Positions 31,607 to 44,332 of a DNA stretch of 64,000 bases are shown piece by piece. The stretch is taken from assembly GCA_963580285.1 (NCBI GenBank), contig OY757017.1:115655527-115719526 (forward strand), written 5' to 3'. Numbering within the stretch: the first letter of the stretch is position 1; each line of letters begins with the position of its first letter. A program made the position numbers and the translations under genes. The DNA comes from Lucinisca nassula (Eukaryota; Mollusca; Bivalvia; Lucinida; Lucinidae). The notes beneath the pieces are model-generated. The model was not told the DNA's origin and made no database searches. It was given only the letters and a program-made list of their open reading frames with translations.

Positions 31607-32230
31607 CAGAATTATGTCCCCTTGAGCAACTAAGTCATTTTGACCATATGCGTAGCATAGTATGTTAAATAGTACTGTTCGTTTCTCCGCAACTCCCCAT
31701 GCAGTATTTGATGCAGGACACTGAAACTTGCAACACAGTTCAGACAAACATTGAACATGCGCATAAAGGGAACAAGATTTTGATCTAGCCCCTGATCGCA
31801 GAAAAATGCCCCTTTGAACGACTAAATATTTTGGCTATATGTGTAGCATAGGAGGTTAAGTAGTACTGCCCGTGTTCCCGCAACTCCTCATGCAATATTT
31901 GATGCAGGACATTGAAACTTGCAACACAGTTCAGACATGCACTGAAAATGTGCAATAAGGAAAGATGATTCTTATCCAACCCTTTATTGCAGAATTATGT
32001 CCCCTTGAACGACTTCAACATTTTGGCCATATGTATAGCATAGGATATTAAATAATACTGCTGGTGTCTTCACAACGCCTCCTACAGCATTTGATGCAGG
32101 ACACTGAAACTTGGAATATAGTTCAGACATGCATTGAACATGTGCGAAAAGGAAACAGGATTCTGATTCTTGTTGCAGACTTATGTTCCCTTGAATTACT
32201 AACATTTTGACCATATGTTTCTTGGAAGAT
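31607..32230. repeat. Tandem array, ~185 bp units
   Basis: Three units share TGTCCCCTTGAACGAC-like, CCATATGTGTAGCATAGG-like and TTTGATGCAGGACA phrases. The ORFs inside are not genes. Confidence 0.75.
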
Positions 32231-32289
32231 TTTGCAGTTTCTAGTTTATAATGTTTGCATGTGTACTGCATATGGCAAACGAATTACTC

Positions 32290-33163
32290 ACCAAGTGTCA
32301 AGCTTATGGCGGGGTCATTCATCACCTTTAGTGATTGTCCAGTTTAGAATTTATTCAAAAGTTAATCACATCACATACTCATCAGTAACAATCTTATGAC
32401 CAAGACTCTCACTCAAATTGCTTTTCAGATATTCTGCGACAAGGTAACACTGCACAAATTTACAAACGGCCATTACTCATGAACTATTTTCTAAAATTTA
32501 TTTATATATAAACCAGGTCATCTACTCATCATTCACAATTTAATCTATATAAATCAAGGCTCTAGCGCCAATAGATTTTCATCATGTGAACAAGTCCGTG
32601 AAATGAACACCCCTCTAAACCCCACTTTATATAGAGAAAACTTGGGTTTACAGGGGTATACATTATTTTGCTTATTTCTGCTCCAAGACATAGGTTGTGG
32701 GTACTCGTTAGAACCGCCTCATTGAGGCGGTTCTAACGAGAACCTACAACCTATGTTTACAGTACAAATAAGAAAAATATCACAAATTTACATCGGAAAA
32801 GTAGTCATTTTGGACATATGAAAGGATGCACTAAGTCACACGGGTGTGTTTTCGTAATATGAAATAGTTTGCTGACAAATTAAAAATAACCAAATTTACA
32901 AATTGCCATTTCCTCACCACTACCAATCTTATTACCAAATGAGCCCCGCCAAGCGAATTTGGGTATTCGATCATTCCGTCATGACAAATTTTAACTGCGC
33001 ATGTCCAGCCATTCAGAGGGGCCGCGGATATGGCTTTCTGTCTGAAGGTTCCTCTTGATTCACTGCTTGTATGAGCGAGCAGCGAAGTTTCTGGCGAGAC
33101 TGCGACAAGTACCAAAATCGCTTGACGGGGCCCAAATATCAAAGCCCTACCTCTCACGGTTTT
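32290..33163. repeat. Tandem array of ~165 bp units, first part
   Basis: Units with GCCATAACTCATGAA-like, TCATCTACTCATCACTA and TTTGCTGACAAGGTAAAA phrases begin here and continue with interruptions to 37260. A palindromic MITE sits inside at 32580-32860. Confidence 0.6.
32580..32860. mobile_element. Palindromic MITE family M1
   Basis: The central perfect-arm hairpin is GTTAGAACCGCCTCA / TGAGGCGGTTCTAAC (32688-32756), flanked by AACCCCACTTTATATAG and GGGTGTGTTTTCGTAAT, as in the complete copy at 58145-58424. Confidence 0.78.
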
Positions 33164-34020
33164 TAGCTCACCTGAGCCAAAGGCTCACAAGTTGTGCCTA
33201 TAGTATAGGCACGCATCCGGCGTCCGTACGTCGTCCACACCTTTGAACTTCAATGACCCAGTTGCTAGCTGGCCAATCTTGATAAAATGTGCAGCACCAC
33301 TGGCTTGGGGGGTTCACCGCATTAGGTTTTGGACCAGTTATGATCAGAACTGTGTTTGCCATGAAAGCAAACACGCGCCATAGACTTATAATGGGGAAAA
33401 CGATGCCTTTTCTCAGACATTTCTGGTTCGATTTTTATCAACTTTGTAGATAACCAGGAGTGGCATACAGTCTATGTCGAGTTCGAATTTGGGCCTCGCA
33501 GGACCAGTGGCTTTGGAGTTACCTGCCCTTGAGCATAAATTTAAGCGTAAATATGTGACTCCACTTTTTCTCAGCTGTTTTCGAGCTGATCTTTTTGAAA
33601 CTTTTAGTTATTAAGAACAAGCATAATATCTCAGATAAGTTCGACGTTGGTTGAATCTGACAACCAGTTTCGCAGTAACGTTAAATTACCATAGGCTTAC
33701 AATGGAAATACGACGTCTCCAAATGTTCTCAGCCATTTCTGGTTCGATCTTTATCAAACTTGTAGATAAGATAACAAGGAGAGGCATACAGTCTACCTCG
33801 AATTCGAATTTGGGCCTCGCAGTTACCTGCTCTTGAACATAAATATAAGCGAAAATGGTGCCTCCACTTTTTCTCTGCTATTTTTGATCGGATCGTTTTG
33901 AAACTTTTATGAACAAGGACAAGCATGGTATCAAGGATGAGTTCGAATTCGGCTTGAATATGATAATCCGTGCTAGTTCTCAGATGAGAGATTTTGCCCA
34001 CTGGGCGACTGGATGAGATA
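33164..34020. mobile_element. Tandem-unit element with AGCTCACC hairpin end
   Basis: The left end TTTTAGCTCACCTGAGCC with AAA and GGCTCA forms a hairpin followed by GGCGTCCGTACGTCGTCC. Two units repeat AGCCATTTCTGGTTCGAT-like and AATTCGAATTTGGGCCTCGC. It is nested in the 165 bp array, which resumes near 34035. Confidence 0.6.
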
Positions 34021-34700
34021 TTTGCCCAAATATGCAAAGGACCATAACTCGTGATTTTTATTTTAAACGTTATTTAAAATTAATCAGTTTATCTACTCAT
34101 CACCAGCAATCGAATCACCAAACAGAAGGCTGTAACTCTAACTTTGAGATATTTAGCCAATTTACAAAGGGTCATTTCTAAGTAATTCAGGTCATCTACT
34201 CATCACTACCAATCTATTCAGTAAGTTTCAAGGGTCTAGCTCCAATAATTTTTAGATAGTTTGCTGACAAGGTAAAAATACTAAAAATTACAAAGGGCAA
34301 TAATTCGTGATATTTTTTAAAAATTTAAAAATTAATCAGTCATCTACTCGCTACTGATCCATTCACCAAGTTTCAAGACTGTAGCTCCAATACCTTTTGA
34401 CATATTTTGCTGACAAGACTTCATCCTAAGTGCTTATGTTAAGCAATAACTCTAAAGAGGGGATATAATCCCGATAAAAAAAAACAAAAGTCACCCATCT
34501 TCCCTATAAAATTTCAATACCCTAGCAAGCATAGATCCCAAGTTATGTTTTGCACCAAAAAGCGTGACGGGCAAACGGATGGACAGATGCAAAAAGGCAA
34601 CCAAATATGCCCCACCAACTTTTTCAATGTTGGAGGCATAATAGTAATACATACACACGAATTATAAAATAAGTTAACCACAACGGAAGATTAAGTTAAC
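34021..34700. repeat. Tandem array of ~165 bp units, second part, with hairpin end
   Basis: Units continue to about 34460. A hairpin ATGCCCCACCAAC / GTTGGAGGCAT (34609-34640) closes one element end after an ACGGGCAAACGGATGGACAG stretch. Confidence 0.6.
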
Positions 34701-34719
34701 GGAAAATTAAGTTATTTTC

Positions 34720-35090
34720 TATAAGACATATTTAATAACACCAACCTGGGATCCCCGGGGGTTCACACCCTCCAATGCATATATGGCTTATATCTCAGAA
34801 AGGGTTCCGATCCTCACTTCTCAACCACATTTGTTGTTGTGCCTAATGATAAGACACAGTCACTGACACCATTCAATTACACCAGCCTAGTATCCCCTGA
34901 GATATACACCGACCCTCCAGTTCACATAAGGCCGACATCCCAGAAGCTGATCAGTTCCTCCACCCCTGAATCATATATGTTGTTCCTCATGATAAGACAC
35001 CAGGGATAACCCGGGGATATGTCCCACCCCCTCCAGTTCAAGGGACATGCAAATACCAGCAAAATGTTATCCATAGCAGTTAATCAACAA
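34720..35090. repeat. Dispersed repeat with CTGGGATCCCCGGGG phrase
   Basis: The same sequence recurs at 43590-43990 and, diverged, at 53400-53970 (phrases ATAACACCAACCTGGGATCC and CCCACCCCTCCAGTTCA-like). No coding is seen. Confidence 0.6.
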
Positions 35091-35760
35091 GAGCACCGCA
35101 TGCTGGTGCCAACGCTCGGCTGCAGTTTCTTTTAGTTAAACAAAAATTCTAAGTCGAAAAAGGGGCATAACTGTGCCAAAAATATTTTGAGGGTTACCTC
35201 ACCTATTGGTATGAGTTCCCCTTTTCATAATGAACAACTAATCCGAGTTTCAAGTAAATAGGTTCAGTAATGACAGAGAAATTACAAAATGTCCAAGATT
35301 TTGCAAAAATTCTAAGCCGAAAAAGATGCATTACTGTGCCAAAATATTTTGAGGGTTACCTCACCTATTGGTATGAATTCCCCTTTTCATAATGAACAAC
35401 TAGTCCGAGTTTCAAGTAAATATGTTCAGTGATGACAAAGGTATTACAAAATGTACTAGTTTTTGCAAAAATTCTAAGTCGAAAAAGGGGCATAACTGTG
35501 CCAAAAATATTTTGAGGGTGACCTCCCTTATTGATGAGTTCCCCTTTTCATAAAACTAGTCCGAGTTTCAAGTAAATATGTTCAGTAATGACAGAGATAT
35601 TACAAAATGTCCAATATTTTGCACGACGCAGACGACGACGACGCAGACGACACCAGAGCTATGACAATACCTCGTCGTTTTCTTCGAAAACAGCCGAGCT
35701 AAAAACCACTAGAGGGATAAGTCTTAACAGTGCAAAAAAAAAAAAAAAAAAAAAAAACAA
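35091..35760. mobile_element. Tandem-unit element, three ~180 bp units, hairpin end and A tract
   Basis: Three units repeat GCATAACTGTGCCAAAA-like, TTTTGAGGGTTACCTCACC and CCGAGTTTCAAGTAAATA. The right end has a GACGACGACGCAGACGAC tract and the hairpin CGTTTTC TTC GAAAACAG, followed by an A run at about 35734-35756. Confidence 0.7.
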
Positions 35761-35799
35761 CAAAAATAAATAAATAATAAAGAAATAGCATTATCTGAA

Positions 35800-37260
35800 T
35801 GCGCTTTCGCCTTTCGGCTTCTTCAGAGGCCAGAAGCCAAATTCACAATGAAATATTTTTCAAGATTTATTGAAAAGTTAATTAGACCATCTACTCATCA
35901 CTAGCAATCTAATCAGCAAAAGCCAAGGCTCTAGCTCTAACCACTTAAGAGAAATATTATGCTGAAAAGGTAAAATCGCTCAAATTTACAAAACCCCAAA
36001 ACCCATGAAGTATTTTTCAGAATTTATTCAAACTTGAATCAGGTCATCTTCTTAACACTGCCAATATTATCATCATATATAATGGCTCTAGCTCCAACAG
36101 TTTTTAACATATTTTGCTGACAAAGTAAAATATATAAATTTACAAAGGCCCATAACTCAGGAAAACAAAAACAATAGGATTGATGACAAAGTTTAACAGG
36201 CCATCTATTCATCACTACCAATCTTAATCACCAAATATCAAGGCTCTAGGTGCAATGTTTTTGGGATATTTTGCTGACACGGTAGAACTGCCCAAATTTA
36301 CAAAGGACCATAACTCATGATCTGCTTTTCAAAATTTATTAGATAGTTAATCAGGCATAGTACTCATCACTAGCAAACAATTACCAAACAGCAAGGCTCT
36401 AGCTCTTAACCGTTTATGAGATACCCGGTATTATGCTGACAAGGTACAAATACCCAAAATTACAGAGGGCCATAACTCATTTAGTATTTTTTGAATTTAT
36501 TCAAAAGTTGATACTCATCACTAACAATCTTATCACCAAATACCAAGGCTCCCACTCCAAGTGCTTTTCACGGCCACCGCCCATCGGGGCTTCAAGAAAC
36601 AGATGGGCTGCATTATGCTTCAACGCAGAGCTGAAACCGACAGCACACGAGCACTGGTAAACCACTTAGAGCATCTAGGCCTGCCCAGGCAAAGCGGTAC
36701 GAGTCGGACCGTCCGTGCCTATAAACCCTATTGGTTTCATTGGACGGCAGGGCTTGAGATGTCATTTCTTCTCAATGTCCAGTAAAAGTCCCACAAAGTT
36801 GGAAGCAGCGTCTCCAAAATGACCTATACAGTGTTGACAGGGGCGTTAAGCCTCAAATCAAACGAAACCAACTGCTTTTCAGATATTCTACTGACAAGAT
36901 AACACTGCCCAAATTTAGAAAGGGCCATAACTCATGAACTATTTTCTAAAATTTATTCAAAAGTTAACAAGACCATCGAACTCATCACTAACAATTTAAT
37001 TACTATAAACCAAAGCTCTAGCTTCAATGGTTTTTTGAAATGTTTTGCTGATAAAGGAAAAAATACCCAAATTTACAAAGGGATATAATTATTGAAGTAT
37101 TTTTACAAATTTTATTCAAAAGTTAAACAAGTCATTTTCTCATCACTACCAATCTTATTACCAAATATCAAAGCCCTAGCTCTTATGGCTTTTGAAGAAT
37201 TTGCTGACAAGTTTAGCTGCCCAAATGTACAAAGGGCCATAACTAGTGATGATTTTTTTA
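35800..37260. repeat. Tandem array of ~165 bp units, third part
   Basis: About eight imperfect units contain GGCCATAACTCATGA-like, TTTATTCAAAAGTTAAT, TCATCACTACCAATCTTAT and CAAGGCTCTAGCTCCAA phrases. An S1 SINE interrupts it at 36571. Confidence 0.7.
36571..36872 (+). mobile_element. SINE-like family S1, copy with 9 bp TSD
   Basis: This full-length S1 copy lies inside the 165 bp array, flanked by TGCTTTTCA at 36562-36570 and 36873-36881. The array sequence reads through across the duplication. Confidence 0.9.
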
Positions 37261-38158
37261 GCTCCACTGGCCGAAGGCCAGCGGGGCTATTGTCATGGCC
37301 CTGTGTCCGTCGTGCGTTAACTTTTTCTTTAAACATCTTCTCCTCCTTAACTACTGGGCCAATTGTAACCAAACTTCACAGGAATGTTCCTTACATAGTC
37401 CTCTTCTAAATTTCTTCAAAGAATTTTGTTACACCCAGAACTCTGGTTGCCATGGCAACAAAACCACAAAAAATTAAAAATCTTTAAAAATCTTCTCCTC
37501 CAAAACCACCTGTTGGATTTCATTTTTATTTTGCATGAATGTTCCTTGGGTGGACCTCTTTCAGATTCCTTGAAGAAATTTTGATCCGACAAAAAACATG
37601 GCCGCCAGGGGCGGGGCTTATTTTCCCTATTTAACATATAGTGTAATGCTAAAACATCTTCTCCTCCTAAACTATTGGGCCCGTTGTAACCAAACTTCAC
37701 AGGAATGTTCCTTACTTAGTCCTCTTCTAAATTCCTGCAAAGAATTTTGTTACACCCAGAACTCTGGTTGTCATGGCAACAAAACCACAAAAAATTAAAA
37801 ATCTTCTCCTCCAAAACCACCTGTTGGATTTCATTTTTATTTTGCATGAATGTTCCTTGGGTGGACCTCTTTCAGATTCCTTGAAGAAATTTTGATCCGA
37901 CAAAAAACATGGCCGCCATGGGTGGGGCTTATTTTCCTTATTTAACATATAGTGTAATGCTAAAACATCTTCTCCTCCTAAACTACTGGGCCAATTATAA
38001 CCAAACTTCACAGGAATGTTCCTTACTTAGTCCTCTTCTAAATTCCTTCAAAGAATTTTGTTACACCCAGAACTCTGGTTGCCATGGCAACATAACCACA
38101 CAAAAAATTAAAAATCTTTAAAAATCTTCTCCTCCAAACCCACCTGTTGGATTTCATT
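37256..38158. mobile_element. Tandem-unit element, 311 bp units, left part
   Basis: The left end AGCTCCACTGGCC GAA GGCCAGCGGGGCT is a hairpin. Units of 311 bp follow (starts near 37340, 37651 and 37962), each with ATCTTCTCCTCC, CTTCACAGGAATGTTCCTTA and ATGGCCGCCATGGG-like phrases. The array is cut at 38158 in the word GTTGGATTTCAT and resumes at 40181. Confidence 0.8.
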
Positions 38159-40180
38159 ATCCCCTCGCACAACATAGTTGTGAGGGGGGATATAGCATTT
38201 GTCCCGTACATACGTACGTACGTACTTTTGTCATCGCTCTAGCGCCCATACGTACGTACTTTTGTCATCGCTCTAGCGACACGTACGTACGTACTTTTGT
38301 CATCGCTCTAGCGCCTACATTTCTTGACCGATTTTAATATTACTTCACACGAACGTTCCTTACGACAATATCTGGAGCAAGATCGACTTTCAAGGTCATG
38401 ACCTCAAGGTCAAGGTCACTCTGGCTATTTTTTGAAAAACTTTGTCATGGCTCTAGCGCCTACATTTCTCCCCCAATTTCAATATAACGTCAAACAAATG
38501 ATCCTTATAAATATATCTCGAGCGAGTTTGACTTTCAAGGTCATGACCTCAAGGTCAAGGTCACTGTGGCTATTTTTAGAAAAACATTGTCATCGCTCTA
38601 GCGCTTACATTTCTTCACCAATTTCAATATAACTTCACACAAATGATCCTTATAAAAATATCTCGAGCGAGTTCCACTTTCAAGGTCATGGCTTCAAGGT
38701 CAAGGTCACAGTGGCTATTTTTAGAAAAACTTTTTCATTGCTCTAGCTCCTACATTTCTTCACTGATTTCAATATAACTTCACACAAATGATCCTTATAA
38801 AAATATCTTGAGCGAGTTGGACTTTCAAGGTCATGACCTCAAGCTCAAGGTCACTGTGGCTATTTTTAGAAAAACTTTTTCATCGCTCTAGCGCCTACAT
38901 TTCTTCACCGATTTCAATATAACTTCACACAAATGTTCCTTATAAAAATATCTCCAGCGAGTTTGACTTCTCGACTCATGGCCTCAAGGTCAAGATCACT
39001 GGGGCTATTTTTAGAAAAAAACTTTGTCATCGCTCTATCGCCTATATTTCTTCACTGATTTCAATATAACTTCACACAAATGTTCCTTATGACAATATTT
39101 CAAGCGGGTTCGACTATCAAGGTCAAGGCCTCAAGGTCAAGGTCACTGTGGCTATTTTTTACAAAAACTTTGTCATCGCTCTAGCGCTTACATTTCTTCA
39201 CCAATTTCAATATAACTTCATACAAATGTTCCTTATGACAATATCTCTAGCGAGTTCCACTTTCAAGGTCAAGGTCACTGTGTCTATTTTTAGAAAAAAC
39301 TTCGTCATCCCTCTAGCGCTTACATTTCTTCATCGATTTCAATATAACTTCACACAAATGTTCCTTATGACAATATCTCGCCATTTCGACTTTCAAGGTC
39401 AAGGTCACTATGGCTATTTTTAGAAAACTTTGTCATCGCTCTAGCGCCTACATTTCTTCACTGTTTTCAATATAACTTCACACAAATGTTGCTTATGACA
39501 ATATCTCGAATGAGTTCGACTTTCAAGGTCAAGGTCACTGTGGCTATTTTTAGAAAAACTTTGTCATTGCTCTAGTGCTTACATTTTTTCACCAATTTCA
39601 ATATAACTTCACACAAATGTTCCTTATGACAATATCTCGAGCTATTTAGACTTTCAAGGTCAAGGTCACTGTGGCTATTTTTAGAAGAACTTTGTCATCA
39701 CTCTAGCGCCTACATTTAATGATGGATTGTAATAGGACTTCACACAAATGTTTCTTATGATAATATCTCGACTTACTTCGACTTTCAAGGTCATGACCTC
39801 AAAGTCAAGGTCACTGTGGCTATCTTTAGAAAAACTTTGTCATCGCTCTACTGTCTACATTTATTAACAGATTTTCTACATTTATTCCTGATCTTTGTTT
39901 TACTTCTACTTTAATATAACTTCACACAAAAGATGCTTATGATAATATCTTGAGCAAGCTCTACTTTCGTGGTCATGGCCTCAAGTCAAGGTCACTTTGG
40001 CTATTTTTAGAGAAACGTCATCACTCTAGAATGTACATTTATTGGAGGATTTTTAAACAAACTTTACACAAATGTTGCATATGATAATATCTCAAGCAAG
40101 TTGGACTTTTGCCCTTTCATTGTTTTCCACACACGAAGTTGTCTAAGGCGAGGGGATTTGTATCGCATGCGATGCCTTGT
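38159..40180. mobile_element. Nested tandem-unit element, ~150 bp AGGTCA-rich units
   Basis: The left end CCCCTCGCACAAC ATA GTTGTGAGGGG is a hairpin, followed by an ACGTACGTAC tract. About a dozen units repeat TTTGTCATCGCTCTAGCGCC, TTCAATATAACTTCACAC and TTTCAAGGTCATGACCTC plus AAGGTCAAGGTCACTGTGGC. The right end is GGCGAGGGGATTTG plus a palindrome TCGCATGCGA. It sits inside the 311 bp array. Confidence 0.8.
39888..39913 (+). repeat. ~25 bp PLE 3'-end fragment
   Basis: CCTGATCTTTGTTTTACTTC and the next bases CTACTT exactly match the end of the PLE tail at 45294-45320. They sit within an array unit, like an extremely 5'-truncated insertion. Confidence 0.65.
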
Positions 40181-41040
40181 TTTTATTTTGCATGAATGTT
40201 CCTTGGGTGGACCTCCTTTAGATTCCTTGAAAAAATTTTGATCCGACAAAAAACATGGCCGCCATGGGCGGGGCTTATTTTCACTATTTAACATATAATG
40301 TAATGCTAAAAATCTTCTTCTGCAAAAGTACTTGTGGGATTTCATTGTAATTTGCATGAATTGTCCTTGGGTGGACTGTTGTCAGATTCCTTGAAAAAAA
40401 TTTGATCTTACAAAAAAACATGGCCGCCATGGGCGAGGCTTATTTTCACTATATAACATATAGTGTAATGCTGAAAATATTATCTGCAAAAGTTCTTCTT
40501 TTATTTCATAGTTATTTGGCATGCATGTTCCTTGGGTGGACGTCTGTCAGATTCCTTGAAGAAATTTTGATCCAACAAAAAACATGGCTGAAGTGGGCGG
40601 GGTTTATTTTCACTATATAACATGTAGTGTAATGTTAAAAAGTCTTCTCTTCTTCAAAAGTTCTTGTTTATTTATTTAAAAGTACCTTCCTGTATCTGAA
40701 TTAATCTCCTCCAATTTTGCTGACTATCACATATCTATAGAGGTCCACCTACAAATTGTCATTCTAAAATTCAAAACATCAGAAATTTCACTTGCCCATC
40801 ACACTGGTGATAGAACTGATGTTTTCAACACAAACTCTATTTATACGACTTGATGTTTCAAAATAAATTCAAAATACTGAGGGAGATTGATTTATTAGAC
40901 CTAATTATACTACAGTGTCAACAGTTCTCCAGATCCCTGAGGGTTAAAATGGCTTAGTTGAAAAGGGAGGCATACCGAATCCGACGTCGGAAAGGAAAAA
41001 ATAAATAAATAAAGAAATAAAAACATAAATCTGTTCATTT
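40181..41040. repeat. Tandem-unit element, 311 bp family, right part
   Basis: The unit resumes with TTTTTATTTTGCATGAATGT, and further shortened units (TTCCTTGGGTGGACC, AACATGGCCGCCATGGGCG) run to about 40670. From 40680 to 41040 I see only AT-rich sequence without repeats. Confidence 0.65.
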
Positions 41041-42735
41041 TTAGCTCCACTGGCCAAAGACCGGCGGGTCTTATGTTATATGTTATGGCCCTGTGTCTGT
41101 TGTGCGTCTGTGCATCCGTGCGTTAACTTTTTTCTTTAAACATTTCCTCCTTAACTACTTGGTCGATTGTAACCAAACTTCACAGGAATGTTTCTCACAT
41201 AGTCCTCTTCTGAATTCCTTCAAAGAATTTTGTTACATGCAGAACAAAATGGCATCGAAACCAAAAAAAAAATATTTAAAAATCTTCTCCTCCAAAACCA
41301 CTCAATGGATTTTATTCTTATTTTGCATGAATGTTCCTTGGGTGGACCTCTGTCAGATTCCTTGAAGAAATTCGGATCAGACAAAAAACATGGCCACCAT
41401 GGCCATGCCCCACATGACTGTCATGGCCATGCCCCTTGGCTCATTAGCTTTCAAAGACTTATATGGGGAACAGTTTTAAAAACCTCCTCCTCCAAAACCG
41501 CTCAACTTAATGGATTTCATTCTTACTTTGCATGAATGTTCCTTGGGTGGACCTCTGTCAGATTCCTTGAAGCAATTTTGATCAGACAAAAAACATGGCC
41601 GCCATGGACATGCCCATAGACTCATAAAGGGATCTTTTTTTTTTAATCATCTCCTCCAAAACCGCTAAATGGATTTCGTTCTTAATTTTCATGAATGTTC
41701 TTGTGTCTACCATTGTCAGATTCATCGAAGAAATTTTGATCAGACAAAAAACATGGCCGCCATGGCCACCGCCTTTGGCTCATTAGCTTCCATAGACCAA
41801 TAAACGGAAAAACTTCTTCTCTGAAACCATAAAGCCTAAAGCTAAGACATTTACATGTAGTATGTAGCAAAGTTATGTGGTCACCTACTAAGTCCTGCGA
41901 ACTATGACTCTTGAGTCCAAATTGGCAACGCCCCGGTGCTTAGTAGCTCCCATAGACTAATAATGACAAAATCTTGAACTTTTTCTCCTCTGAAACCATA
42001 AGGCCAAGAGCTTAGTATGTAGCAACTTGAAGTATTCAACTGCATAAATCCTGCCAACTATGCCCCTGGGGTCCAAATTGGCCACACCCTGAGGCCCATA
42101 AGCTCCCATAGACTTATACTGGGAAAAACTCTCAAAATCTTCTCTTTTCCGTGCCCAGAGCTTAGACATTAAGTATGCAGCAACGTCAAGTGGTCACTCA
42201 AATAAATCCTGCCAACAATGCCCCTGGGGTAAAAATATTTGGTCACGCCCAGAGGCATATTAGTTCCCATAGACTTATAATAGGAAAAACTTAAAAAAGT
42301 CTTCTTCTCTGAAACCATAAGGCCCAGAGCTTTAGATATTTAGAACGGAGCAATGTCAAATGGTCACTCACATAAATCCTGCCAACCATGGCTCTGGGGT
42401 CCAAAAAATATAGAATGGACATTCCTTGGGTGGATCACTTGTTTCTTTTTTACCAATTGCATGCGGGAAAATCCTAAATGGGTACCTTGGCAAACAGTGC
42501 TGGCCCAGATCAGACCCCACAGAACACCATGTCTGATCAGGGCCTGCACTATTTGCTAACAGAGTTTTCCATCAAAATAGAAAAAAATAGGCCTGGCACT
42601 CCTTATATGACAAATGGACTGGTCCAACATATGGCAATAGAAGAGTCCACTAGTATACAATTGGTTAATGTAATAAATATGACAATTGTCTGAAGTTAGC
42701 CGGTGGAGCGACAGGCCCTCTTGGGCCTCTTGTTT
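41041..42735. mobile_element. Second member of the 311 bp family, diverged
   Basis: The left end AGCTCCACTGGCC AAA GACCGGCGGG is the same hairpin type. Units with TTCCTTGGGTGGACCTCTGT and AACATGGCCGCCATGG follow, then a diverged set with CCCATAGACTTATA and CCAACTATGCCCCTGGGG. The right end has GGCCCTCTTGGGCC (about 42714-42727). Confidence 0.65.
42480..42560. repeat. Palindromic MITE M2 core
   Basis: Arms GCAAACAGTGCTGGCCCAGATCAGA-like and TCTGATCAGGGCCTGCACT surround a short loop, matching the M2 family. Confidence 0.65.
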
Positions 42736-42739
42736 TCAA

Positions 42740-43580
42740 ATTTTATATAAAAGTTTATCAGGTCATCTATTCATCACTAGCAATCAAATCACCAAACAGC
42801 AAGGCAGTTACTCTAACCGTTTGTGAGATATTTTGCTGATTAAGTAAGAATGCTCAAATTTACAAAGGGCCATCACTCATGAAGTATTCTCAGAATTTAT
42901 TGAAAAGTTAATCTGGTCATCTTTTCATCACTACCAAGCTATTCAGTAAGTTTCAAGGGTCTAGCTCCGAGTTTTGGGTATATTTCTGACAAGGTAAAAT
43001 ACCCAAAATTACAACGGGCAATAACTTATTTTTCATAATTTATTTAAAAGTTTTTCAGGTCATCTACTTCTCACGAGCGATCATTTCACCAACTTTCAAG
43101 GCTAGAGCCCCAATACTTGTTGACCTATTTTGCTGACCAGATTTTACCCTTTTCAAAATTTAATTAAAAGTTTACCACGTCATCTTCTACTCACGAGCAA
43201 TCCATGGCTATAGTTCCAATACTTTTTGACATATTTTGCTGACCAGATTTCATCCATATTTTTCACAATTCAATTAACAGTTTATGACTACTCATCTTCT
43301 ACTCACGAGCGATCCACTCAGCACCTTTCAAGGCTATAGCTCCAATACCTTCTGACATTTTTTGCTGACAAGATGTCATCCTTACTTTTTGCAAAGGGCA
43401 ATAACTCAAGAGAGGGGCACAATCCTGGTGAGAACAAAAATGTATCACCTATTTTCCGTTGAGGAACCCATATTTAAAATTTCAAAACTCTAGCAAGCAT
43501 GGTTCCCAAGTTATGCTATGTATCAAAAAGCATGATGGACAAATGGATGGACAGACGAACAAAGGCAATTGGCTATCCAA
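42740..43580. repeat. Tandem array of ~165 bp units, distal copy
   Basis: Units like those at 32290-37260 (TTTGCTGACAAGATTT, CAAGGCTATAGCTCCAATAC). The end contains ATGGACAAATGGATGGACAG. Confidence 0.65.
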
Positions 43581-43584
43581 AAGA

Positions 43585-44010
43585 CGCATTTAATAACACC
43601 AACCTGGGATCCCCGGGAGTACCCGCCCTCCGATTCATATAAGGGTTTATCTCAGAAACAATTCAGATCCTCGACCCTCACCCACATTTGTTGTTGTTCC
43701 TAATGACAAAACACTGTCACAGGCACCATTCATTGACACCAAACTAGCATCCCTTGAGGTATGTCCCACCCCTCCAGTTCACATAAAGCTGATTTCTCAG
43801 AAGCTATTCAGCTCCTCCACCCCTGAATCATATATGATGTTCCTTATGACACATACAATGACACCAGCCAGGGATACCCCGGGGGTATGCCCCCACCCCT
43901 GCAGTTTCAGGGACATGCAAATGCCAGCCAAAATGTTATCCATAGAAGCTAATTAAAAACCGCTAGAGGGATAACTCTGAAATTAATGATATGAGAGATA
44001 TGCATAGGAA
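43585..44010. repeat. Dispersed repeat with CTGGGATCCCCGGG phrase, second copy
   Basis: It matches 34720-35090 over most of its length, following the same array family there and here, so the two are probably one composite element. Confidence 0.6.
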
Positions 44011-44259
44011 GTTTTGTCAAGGGATTTCAAAGAGTCCATTTCGGTCTTCCAAGACGTGCCCTTTAAAATTCTTCTTCAAAAAATGCTTACTATCTCAGAT
44101 CTTAGATCCACAACCGTAAACCATATAAAATCATGATTCATTCGGTGGCCTTGGCCGAGGCAGGCCTGAGGTATACCCCATGCACCCAGTCTGTGTAATA
44201 TGCTCTAAGAAGGGTAATCTTCTGGAATAAAGGAAAACACTACAGAAATAATGAAAGTG
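44011..44259. other. Nothing recognised
   Basis: No coding or repeat signature was seen before the PLE copy. Confidence 0.4.
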
Positions 44260-44262
44260 TGG

Positions 44263-44332
44263 AGTGGGCAAGTTTTTCTGGGCCAGACTAGCTAGTTTCC
44301 GTCAATTAGGCTTCAGCGGTAACCTTCAAGTA
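44263..44332 (-). ncRNA. Decayed hammerhead ribozyme relic near PLE 5' side
   Basis: The minus strand keeps GAAA, the stem III block ACTAGCTAGT, the GTC triplet and the stem I strand TGGCCC. The core CTGATGA is changed to CTGAAG and stem I's other strand is altered, so it should be inactive. Confidence 0.7.

Noticed and set aside
37416..38121. Repeated ORFs of ~70-95 residues on both strands
   Set aside because: They coincide with the 311 bp tandem units and carry no protein motif.
37256..43580. CRISPR array
   Set aside because: Units are 145-311 bp and directly adjacent without unique spacers; the genome is eukaryotic.
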